A stretch of 35,567 nucleotides of DNA from Candidatus Uhrbacteria bacterium. GTDB lineage: Bacteria > Patescibacteriota > Patescibacteriia > UBA9934 > GWF2-40-263. Below the pieces are notes generated by a model. It did not search any database. It was not told the DNA's origin and was given only the letters and a program-made list of their open reading frames with translations. Made by a program: the position numbers and the translations under genes. The DNA lies in the NCBI GenBank assembly GCA_903843045.1, contig CAIMOJ010000046.1, positions 159,073 through 194,639 on the forward strand. Direction: 5' to 3'. Below, one piece after another: positions 14,858 to 21,281 of the stretch. Numbering within the stretch: position 1 is the first letter of the stretch; every line of letters starts with the position of its first letter.

Positions 14858-15689
14858 TTGCCTCCGCGTATTTTTCCATCGTGTCCCGCAGCGCCTCCGC
14901 CGTCGGGCGCATCGTGATCCCGAACTCGGCGAGCCGCGTCGACGCGAGAATGTTGTTCGAACGTCCTTTCGTCGCGAGGCCGAGCTTCACGAGCTCGTCG
15001 TTCTCGATCCACTCGTTCGTGTGCGCCGGGTCGACCAGCTCCTCGTAGAGCTTGAGCATGTCACGGTGTCGCATCGATCCCGGATTCGTCACGTGGAAGA
15101 TTCCCGGGGCCTTCTTTTCCATCAGTTGGTGGAACACCTCGATCATGTCGTCCACGATCGTGACGCTGTTCTCCACGTCGATGACCTTCTTGTATCCCGC
15201 CACCTTGTTGATGAGGTTGCGCGGTCCCGGAATGCGGTCGATCGGCATGCGGATGCGCGCGATCCCCACGTTCGGCAGCGTCGAGAGCGCGAGGTCCGCG
15301 GCCCACTTCGATCGCGAGTACGCCGGCAGCGGGTTGCCGAAATCGTCCTCGCGCCACTGCTTGTCGGCATGCGGCGAGTCGCCGTAGAAGATGCAACCCG
15401 ATCCCATGTGGAGGAGATAGACGTTCGCCTCCTGGCACGCCGCCGCGAGCGCGATCGGCATCAGCGTGTTGCCCATGATCGTCTCCAGCTGATGCGAGTC
15501 GCACCAGTCCACGTTCGGCGATCCCGTCACCCCCGCGCAGTTCAAGACGACGTCCGGCTGGTTCGCGACGATCTCCGCGAGCGCGTCTTGCTTCGACGAG
15601 ACGTGGACCTTCGACAAAACAGCCTCGTCTCCCCACGCGTCCTTGCAGCGATTGCCGACGTAGCCGGCTCCGAAAATTAGGATTTTCAT
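14841..15689 (-). CDS. NRS/ER-like bifunctional dTDP/UDP-4-keto-6-deoxyglucose 3,5-epimerase/4-reductase candidate
   Basis: SDR of 282 aa. The NAD(P) loop is FGAGYVG (6-12); Y124 and K128 form the YxxxK pair. From memory, the sequence tracks the plant UER1/RHM C-terminal domain and the mimivirus counterpart better than RmlD. Shared landmarks are AGVTGxPNVDWCxSHxxET (52-70), GCIF (98-101), RMPI...PRNxIxK (148-162), VTNPG (200-204) and RSNN (243-246). In the plant enzyme a Cys in GCIF and the Lys of RNFITK serve the epimerase step; C99 and K162 occupy these places. It could thus convert the RmlB product to rhamnose without RmlC. It follows rmlB by 16 nt. The start is ATG 15689, where homology begins; AAGG lies 9 nt upstream. 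Confidence 0.82.
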   Translation of the reverse strand: MKILIFGAGYVGNRCKDAWGDEAVLSKVHVSSKQDALAEIVANQPDVVLNCAGVTGSPNVDWCDSHQLETIMGNTLMPIALAAACQEANVYLLHMGSGCIFYGDSPHADKQWREDDFGNPLPAYSRSKWAADLALSTLPNVGIARIRMPIDRIPGPRNLINKVAGYKKVIDVENSVTIVDDMIEVFHQLMEKKAPGIFHVTNPGSMRHRDMLKLYEELVDPAHTNEWIENDELVKLGLATKGRSNNILASTRLAEFGITMRPTAEALRDTMEKYAEAKTRGA

Positions 15690-15705
15690 AGGGTCGAACC
15701 TTATT

Positions 15706-16713
15706 CTATCTCTTAAAATATTGTTTTTCGTAATACGCTTGATACTCCCCGCTCTTGATCGGCTTCCACCAATCCTCATGCTCCTTGAACCACTCGACGG
15801 TCGCGGCCAGCCCCTCGTCAAACCCGATCGTCGGTTCCCATCCAAGCTCGCGGCGGATCTTCTGACTGTTAAGCGCGTAGCGTCGATCGTGGCCCGGACG
15901 GTCCTTGACGTGCTCGATCGAGCCCTCGTCCTTGCCGAGCAGGGCGAGGAGCTTCTTCGTGATCTCAATGTTCGGCAGGCGGTCGCCGGTCCCGATGTTG
16001 TAGCTCTCGCCGAGAACGCCGCGTCGCAGCACCGCGTCGATCGCGCGCGCGTGATCCTCCGCGTGGAGCCACTCGCGAATCTGCATGCCGTCGCCGTACA
16101 CCGGGACCTTCTTTCCCTCGATCAGGTTGGTGATGAACAGCGGGAACAGCTTTTCCGGATAGTGGTACGGGCCGTACATGTTGGCCGCGTGCGTGATGAC
16201 CACCGGGGTCTGGTACGTCGACCAGTAGGACGCGACGAGATGGTCGGCCGCCGCCTTGGCCGCGGAGTACGGGCTGCGCGGCTCGAACGGCGCGTCCTCC
16301 TCCGTCTCCCCTTCCATGATCGCGCCGTACACCTCGTCCGTCGAGATCTGGACGAACCGCGGGATCGCGAACTTCCGCGTCGCCTCGAGCAGCGCGTACG
16401 TCCCGAACACCGCGGTCGTGAGAAACGCCTTCGGGTCGAGGATCGAACGGTCGACGTGCGACTCGGCCGCGTAGTTGATGATCGCGTCGAACCCTCCCTC
16501 GGACAGGATCGACTCGACGATGGCCGCGTCCGCGATGTCGCCCTTCACGAACCGGTAGCGCGGGTCGTTCTCAATGTCGGCAAGATTGGCCGGGTTTCCG
16601 GCATACGTCAACTTGTCGAGGTTGACGATTGAGACGTCGGGATAGGTCGAAAGCATGAACCGAATGAAGTTCGATCCCACGAAGCCGGAGCCGCCGGTGA
16701 CGAGAAGTTTCAT
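15706..16713 (-). CDS. rmlB: dTDP-glucose 4,6-dehydratase
   Basis: Protein of 335 aa, usual length. NAD loop TGGSGFVGS (6-14), NYAAESHVDRS, the catalytic STDEVYG (about 129-135) and YSAAK (about 154-158) are all present, as is the C-terminal substrate domain (GDRLPNIEI, RPGHDRRYALN). It oxidises, dehydrates and reduces dTDP-glucose to dTDP-4-keto-6-deoxyglucose in the cytosol. It has its own -35/-10 pair 9 nt upstream, located in the 3' end of the preceding Nudix gene, and is followed by the epimerase-reductase gene. UDP-glucose as an alternative substrate, as in plant RHM, cannot be excluded. Confidence 0.95.
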   Translation of the reverse strand: MKLLVTGGSGFVGSNFIRFMLSTYPDVSIVNLDKLTYAGNPANLADIENDPRYRFVKGDIADAAIVESILSEGGFDAIINYAAESHVDRSILDPKAFLTTAVFGTYALLEATRKFAIPRFVQISTDEVYGAIMEGETEEDAPFEPRSPYSAAKAAADHLVASYWSTYQTPVVITHAANMYGPYHYPEKLFPLFITNLIEGKKVPVYGDGMQIREWLHAEDHARAIDAVLRRGVLGESYNIGTGDRLPNIEITKKLLALLGKDEGSIEHVKDRPGHDRRYALNSQKIRRELGWEPTIGFDEGLAATVEWFKEHEDWWKPIKSGEYQAYYEKQYFKR

Positions 16714-16722
16714 ATGGTCGGA

Positions 16723-16751
16723 AGATTACCCGATCAAAGGCCCAGATGCAA
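16723..16751 (-). promoter_or_regulatory. Promoter of rmlB (leaderless)
   Basis: On the minus strand, -35 TTGCAT (16751-16746), a 17-bp spacer, -10 TAATCT (16728-16723), then 9 nt to ATG 16713. The -35 is inside the 3' end of the upstream Nudix gene. Confidence 0.75.
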
Positions 16752-17264
16752 CTTGGTCATATACCAGGCAGCGATCGCGTGGCTGTCCCAAATGCGACCG
16801 TCGCGGACGGCGTCGTCGATCTCGGACGCGGTCATGGATAGGACCTCCGACACTTCCCCGTCGTGCTCGCCGACCTTCTTAAGATCCGTCGCGAAAAAAA
16901 TATGGAGGGTCTCGTCTACGATCGCGGGAGCGGATCCGCACGTGCCGACGCTCAGAATCGTCCCGGCCTCGTATCCGGATTCCTCAGAGAGCTCGCGCGC
17001 CGCGGACTCTTCCGGCGTCTCGCCAGGCTCGATCCCACCCGCGGCGACGGAAAGGGACATCCGGTCGTTGACGTAGCGGTACTCGTTGATCATCACGAAT
17101 CGTCCGTCCTCGTCGCGGGCGACGATGAGAACGGCGCCGTCGTTGCGAACGAGATGGTATTCGCCCTCGTGTCCGTCCGGCGTCCTGAATCGTCGCAGGA
17201 TGTGCGACCACCAGGTATTGGAGTCGAGGATTTCTTCGGAGAGGGTTTGCCAGGATTCGTTCAT
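16734..17264 (-). CDS. Nudix hydrolase (ADP-ribose pyrophosphatase-like)
   Basis: Protein of 176 aa. The Nudix box reads GGIEPGETPEESAARELSEE followed by SGY, complete with RE..EE. Upstream FVMINEYRYVNDRMSLSVAAG is the usual strand layout of ADP-ribose/nucleotide-sugar pyrophosphatases. The start ATG 17264 overlaps the stop of the small membrane gene (ATGA), indicating translational coupling. The longer open frame through the preceding gene is a shadow. It may recycle or police nucleotide sugars, given the rml genes next to it; that is inference. Confidence 0.9.
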   Translation of the reverse strand: MNESWQTLSEEILDSNTWWSHILRRFRTPDGHEGEYHLVRNDGAVLIVARDEDGRFVMINEYRYVNDRMSLSVAAGGIEPGETPEESAARELSEESGYEAGTILSVGTCGSAPAIVDETLHIFFATDLKKVGEHDGEVSEVLSMTASEIDDAVRDGRIWDSHAIAAWYMTKLHLGL

Positions 17265-17608
17265 ACGATGCGGACAAGACTTAGGACGGTCGCGGGCGTG
17301 ACGAAGGCGGCGAGGACGGCGAGCAGGCGATACGATTCGAAGCCGGAGCCGAGAGTCCAGGCGATCGAGGCGAGGACGATTCCGAAGGCAGCGGCGGCGA
17401 CGTATTGGACGAACGGCCAGTCGCGGTATTCGCGGACCGTCGCCGTCCACCAGGCGCCAAAGACGATCGCGGCGAGGAGGAAGAGGTGGACCGAGAGATA
17501 GCGCGCGACGAAGCCCGGGCGCAGGGCGTCGACGATCCAAAAGGAAACGTACGAGATCGCGCTCGTGAAGAATCCCGTCTTAGCGATGCGTTCCTGCCAC
17601 GAAGCCAT
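17261..17608 (-). CDS. Small integral membrane protein, function unknown
   Basis: Protein of 115 aa with about four hydrophobic segments (near residues 15-29, 39-56, 67-85 and 94-113) separated by short charged loops. It begins MASWQERIAKTG and ends LVRIV. No family is recognised. It overlaps the upstream exported protein gene by 29 nt and the downstream Nudix gene by 4 nt (ATGA), so it belongs to the same transcript. Length and topology would fit a helper or sensor of the surrounding envelope genes, but nothing shows this directly. Confidence 0.75.
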   Translation of the reverse strand: MASWQERIAKTGFFTSAISYVSFWIVDALRPGFVARYLSVHLFLLAAIVFGAWWTATVREYRDWPFVQYVAAAAFGIVLASIAWTLGSGFESYRLLAVLAAFVTPATVLSLVRIV

Positions 17609-19022
17609 AGAGGTCGGTGAGTGAGAAAGGCTGGCGATGCATGGTCAGGTTGATCGACTTCACGGTGACCGTCCCGCCCGCGGCGCGAATGCCGGGGACG
17701 GAGAAGACGAACTTCCAAGCTCCCTTGTCGAGGACAATCTTCGTCGCGTCGAACGTCGCGCTCGCCACGTACCAGTCGCCGACCTTCCTCGGCGAGACGT
17801 ACGTCGCGTACACGTAGTCGACGCCGAGCGCGTCGAGGTTCGTCTGGTCGGTGAGGCGCACCGGGTCGGGGTTGAAGTACATCTTCCAATCGAACGCGAC
17901 GTGCCCGTCGGCCGTGACCTCGAGGTCGCCGCGCTCGGTCGAGATCGGGACAACCCCGAACTGGTTGACGTCGATCTCGAACCGCTTGTACGGCTCGTCG
18001 ATCACGAGCGGCCCCGCGGACGACAGCGCGTCCGTCACGGTCTGCAGTCCCTCGACGTGCCGGGTCGCGAACGAGAGGTGCTTGGCCTCGGTCCACATGG
18101 TAATCGGCTCCGTGTGATCCTTGTACCCGACCTCGTCGCCGAGGAACAGCGTGTTCAGGAACACCATCTTCTGCTGCGTCGTCGAGATCGTCCGCCAGAA
18201 CACGTCGCGGTCCGCCTGCATCTGTACCTTGTAAACGCCTTCGGGAAGACTCGGGATCCGGAGCGCGACGTGCCGCATGGCCGACCCCTGCGACGACGCC
18301 GAGATGTCCCCGTCGTCCGAGGCGCGGGCGTCGCCGACGGCCAGCCCGTCCGCGTTCGTCACCACGAGCGTCACCGGGTCCGCGCCCTCGTCGCGATTCA
18401 TGTCCATGTACCAGAAGTCGTACGACAGCGTCTCGTCCTTCACGTACGTCTTCAGTTCGTGCGACCCGCGCAGGCTCACCGCGATGGACTGCGTGTCGGT
18501 CGTCGGAACATACCCGTCGAGGACGAACGGCCTGCCAAGGTCGGCGTGATACGTCGCCACCTTCGAGACCGGCGGAGGGTTCGCGAGAAAATCATCGATC
18601 GACCTGTATGCCAGCGAACGCTGCAGCAGCACCTTCCCGTCCTTCTCAAGCCGAATCCAGCCGAGATTGTCGATCATCGTGTTTTGAAGCGGGTGCAAAT
18701 CGTACGCCTGCGCCTCGACGTTCCCGAGCGCGCCGAGCTCGACGATGGGCGCCTTATCGTTCTTGAACCAGATTTCCGCGTCGACGGAATCGAACGCGCG
18801 ATGGGGATGGACGAAGAAGAACGCGGGGTCGTCCGTGACGGTTCCGCTGGCGGTCGCGCGGCTGTCGGGCAGCAGGCGGTCGACGAACGGCGACGCGTCC
18901 GCGACCTCATGGCGAACCGAAAACGTTCCGGTGGGCACCAGCTCCTGGTTCAGCAACCAGGCGAACAGCGCGACCGGGACGGAGACGATGAGCAGCTGGA
19001 TGAGTCGGATGAGAAAATTCAT
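17580..19022 (-). CDS. Exported, membrane-anchored beta-rich protein of unknown function
   Basis: Protein of 480 aa. One N-terminal transmembrane segment (about 5-24) is followed by a long soluble part without other hydrophobic helices. The composition is rich in V, T, D and aromatic residues, suggesting beta structure (for example DLEVTADGHVAFDWKMYFNPD). No catalytic motif is visible. It sits between the GT39-like transferase and the small membrane protein in one tightly packed transcript, so a role in glycan display or export is possible but inferred only. Its ATG is separated from the upstream stop by 7 nt that contain part of a 14-bp inverted repeat. Its 3' end overlaps the next gene. Confidence 0.72.
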   Translation of the reverse strand: MNFLIRLIQLLIVSVPVALFAWLLNQELVPTGTFSVRHEVADASPFVDRLLPDSRATASGTVTDDPAFFFVHPHRAFDSVDAEIWFKNDKAPIVELGALGNVEAQAYDLHPLQNTMIDNLGWIRLEKDGKVLLQRSLAYRSIDDFLANPPPVSKVATYHADLGRPFVLDGYVPTTDTQSIAVSLRGSHELKTYVKDETLSYDFWYMDMNRDEGADPVTLVVTNADGLAVGDARASDDGDISASSQGSAMRHVALRIPSLPEGVYKVQMQADRDVFWRTISTTQQKMVFLNTLFLGDEVGYKDHTEPITMWTEAKHLSFATRHVEGLQTVTDALSSAGPLVIDEPYKRFEIDVNQFGVVPISTERGDLEVTADGHVAFDWKMYFNPDPVRLTDQTNLDALGVDYVYATYVSPRKVGDWYVASATFDATKIVLDKGAWKFVFSVPGIRAAGGTVTVKSINLTMHRQPFSLTDLYGFVAGTHR

Positions 19023-19023
19023 A

Positions 19024-19037
19024 GGGACTTTAGTCCC
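19024..19037. repeat. Small inverted repeat between two genes of the envelope operon
   Basis: GGGACT, two T, then AGTCCC. It overlaps the GT39-like stop codon and ends 1 nt before the next ATG. It could fold in the mRNA and modulate re-initiation. Confidence 0.45.
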
Positions 19038-20682
19038 GCAGGGTGATTCGATACAGCGTCTCGATTCCGAACGTCCGGACCTCGTCGATGCGAAGGCCGA
19101 GCCCCGCGAGCTTGTCCGCGTTCAGCCAGTCGACGTCCTTCTGCGGCAGCGTGATCCCGTAGTAGTAGAGCGGAACGCGGAGCGCGATGCGGGGCATCAG
19201 CGCGTACGTCGTCTCGTCGCGCAACGGATAGAGCACGCGGCGGAACGGGAAGAACAGCTTGTCCGCGCGGTCGACGACGATGACCGCGTCCTTTTCCGTG
19301 TTCGCAAGGACGGCCGCGCGCGTCTCCCGCGATTCCGCGAGCCCGTTCGTGGCGGCGACGATGCCGTCCTGCGACGAGAGGAACGCGACGCGAACCGACA
19401 GCCCGAGGCAGAGCACGACCAGGATGACCGCCGCCATCCGCTGCGCGAGGTCGGTGATCGCGCGGCGGGAGATCCAGCGGATCCCGAGCGCGCAGAACGG
19501 CGTCACGAGCACGAACGCCGGGAGCCAGTAACGCACGTGGCTGTTGCCGATGGTGACCTGCGTCGGATCGGGATTGTCGAAGAAGGTCCAGCTGCCGTAC
19601 ATCAGTGCCAGATACGCGGACGCGACGATCGCGAAGGCGAGATAGGATTTTCGCGCGGCGTTGTGCTCCTTGGCAAGCGACTTCCTCGGAAACGCGAGCG
19701 GGAATCCGATCGCCGCGAGAATCGTCAGCCACCAGAACAGCTCGAACCCGTAGGAAAGAAGGTTGACCTTGACGTTGTGCCGCGAGAGGCCGAAGGGGAA
19801 AAATGGCGATGGAGCGACGGAGTCGCGGAGTGGCGGAGTGACGACGGGCGCGGTCGCGACGGTCCCGCCTGCCTCCGCGTTCGCGACGACGGTGTAGCCG
19901 GTCGTGAGCGGGCTTCCGTAGGTGGCGGCATTGAAGGCGAAGAGCGGGACGAGGGCGACGGCGAGACCGGCGAGGAACGCGACGATCGATTTGCGCGACG
20001 CCCACCCCTGCCCCCTCCTCCCCATGAGGAGGGGAAACGTGGCCGCGGCGGTCGCAAGGGCGAGCCAGATGGCTTCGGAGGGACGGATGAAGAGGGCAAG
20101 GCCCGCGAGGGCGCCGGCGAGGGCCGGGTCGACAACGGCGAAGCGCTGGGTGCGCGAGGGGCGAACGACGAGGACGCAGGCCGCGAGGATCAGAAGCGCG
20201 ACGAACGGGACGTTCGGCATGAACGAGCGGGCGGAGTAGTACCACCAGGCCGGATGGATCGCGAGAAGGACGGCGGACAGGAGCGCGGTCTCCCGGTCGA
20301 AGATCTTTTTGACCGTGGCGTACCAGGCAAGAACCGCGAGCGCGGCGAGCAACGGCGTCAGGAGCGGGAGGGACCAGTATCCGGCCAGCGCGGCAATCGC
20401 CCCGAAGATCACGGGCAGGCCGATGAAGCTTCCGGGGACGAGGCGACCGGCGACGGACACGATGCTGCGCGGATGAAGCGCGTCCCCGAGAACCGCGTTC
20501 ATCGGCTCGTAGACGGACAGCGACCCGTCGCGCACGAAGGTCTTCGCGAAGAAGGCGTTCGCCGTCTCGTCGGGCGACACGTAGATTCCGCCGACGCGCA
20601 GGAGCACGAGGCACCCCAGGAACGCGAGCGCCACGAACGCGCCGATGATCCACTTGTCGAGGCGGGGATGGACGTTCTTCAT
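19030..20682 (-). CDS. GT39-like (PMT/ArnT-type) GT-C glycosyltransferase
   Basis: Protein of 550 aa with about ten or more predicted transmembrane segments. The first outer loop contains SPDETANAF, with the Asp-Glu pair typical of GT-C catalytic loops. HPAWWYYSARSFMPN and ALFIRPSEAIWLAL match the PMT/ArnT layout. It would transfer a sugar from a polyprenyl-phosphate donor to a lipid or protein outside the membrane. ATG 20682 overlaps the stop of the phosphatidyltransferase gene (ATGA). Two low-complexity insertions lie in it: an 8-bp tandem repeat (19811-19842) and a palindrome (20012-20034). Donor and acceptor are unknown. Confidence 0.82.
   Translation of the reverse strand: MKNVHPRLDKWIIGAFVALAFLGCLVLLRVGGIYVSPDETANAFFAKTFVRDGSLSVYEPMNAVLGDALHPRSIVSVAGRLVPGSFIGLPVIFGAIAALAGYWSLPLLTPLLAALAVLAWYATVKKIFDRETALLSAVLLAIHPAWWYYSARSFMPNVPFVALLILAACVLVVRPSRTQRFAVVDPALAGALAGLALFIRPSEAIWLALATAAATFPLLMGRRGQGWASRKSIVAFLAGLAVALVPLFAFNAATYGSPLTTGYTVVANAEAGGTVATAPVVTPPLRDSVAPSPFFPFGLSRHNVKVNLLSYGFELFWWLTILAAIGFPLAFPRKSLAKEHNAARKSYLAFAIVASAYLALMYGSWTFFDNPDPTQVTIGNSHVRYWLPAFVLVTPFCALGIRWISRRAITDLAQRMAAVILVVLCLGLSVRVAFLSSQDGIVAATNGLAESRETRAAVLANTEKDAVIVVDRADKLFFPFRRVLYPLRDETTYALMPRIALRVPLYYYGITLPQKDVDWLNADKLAGLGLRIDEVRTFGIETLYRITLRD
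19811..19842. repeat. Four copies of an 8-bp tandem repeat in the GT39-like gene
   Basis: The units are GGAGCGAC, GGAGTCGC, GGAGTGGC and GGAGTGAC. The period is not a multiple of 3, yet the frame stays open; the gene strand reads PPLRDSVAPSP. Confidence 0.75.
20012..20034. repeat. Palindromic repeat in the GT39-like gene
   Basis: Stem CCCCTCCTC (20012-20020), 5-nt loop, stem GAGGAGGGG (20026-20034), preceded by CACCCCTG. The layout resembles the elements in hflX and the S8 protease gene. It encodes LLMGRRGQGWAS on the gene strand. Confidence 0.7.
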
Positions 20683-21260
20683 AGGCCGTAGGTGAACAGG
20701 CTCGCGACGGCAAGCACGATGGCAAGCGAGAGAATGGCGATGGAAAGCGGGATCAGGGCTGGAATTCCCGTCCAGACGGCGACCAGCAGCAGGGTGATTC
20801 CCACGATCTGCGTGACCATCTTCGCCTTACCGATCACGTTGGCCATCACGCGGAACCCCATGCGCCTCCGCACCACGCCGCCGATCACAAGCGCCAGCTC
20901 GAGTCCCACGATCAAAAACCCGATCGTCGGGCTCAGGTATCGGATAACCACGAGGAGAATCACGGAGCTGATCAGGAGCTTGTCTGCGATCGGGTCATAC
21001 AGCGAGCCCCACTCCGTAATTTGCTTTCGCACCCGGGCCAGGGACCCGTCGAGCGCGTCCGTGAACGCGAGGAGGACGAAAAGCGGAACCCCGGTGGCAA
21101 AGTCGCCCCGATAGAGCAGCCAAAGGACAAGCGGGGTCAGAACGAACCGAAACCAGGTCACCGCGTTCGGGGTGACAAACTCTGGAACGAGGCGGATCAC
21201 CGTTGCCGCGAGCAGGCGGTCGTGTGGGAACAGCTTGTTTGGATCGCGTTCGAACGCCAT
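20679..21260 (-). CDS. CDP-alcohol phosphatidyltransferase (PgsA-like)
   Basis: Protein of 193 aa with about four to six membrane helices. The full family signature is present: D68-x2-D71-G72-x2-A75-R76-x8-G85-x3-D89-x3-D93. It would transfer a phosphatidyl group from CDP-diacylglycerol to an alcohol such as glycerol-3-phosphate or inositol phosphate. PgsA is the most common identity, but the acceptor is not decided by sequence. I start at ATG 21260 (MAFERDP), because the -10 for this gene lies 7 nt upstream and the longer frame would pass through it. It heads the transcript running through the GT39-like gene to the Nudix gene and diverges from the large membrane gene. Confidence 0.9.
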   Translation of the reverse strand: MAFERDPNKLFPHDRLLAATVIRLVPEFVTPNAVTWFRFVLTPLVLWLLYRGDFATGVPLFVLLAFTDALDGSLARVRKQITEWGSLYDPIADKLLISSVILLVVIRYLSPTIGFLIVGLELALVIGGVVRRRMGFRVMANVIGKAKMVTQIVGITLLLVAVWTGIPALIPLSIAILSLAIVLAVASLFTYGL

Positions 21261-21266
21261 AAATGG

Positions 21267-21273
21267 TAGGATA
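21267..21273. promoter_or_regulatory. Overlapping face-to-face -10 elements of two divergent genes
   Basis: Plus strand TAGGAT (21267-21272) is followed by 9 nt and ATG 21282. Minus strand TATCCT (21273-21268) is followed by 7 nt and ATG 21260. The two boxes share five bases, so both promoters probably cannot be occupied at once. Confidence 0.6.
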
Positions 21274-21281
21274 TCCGCACT

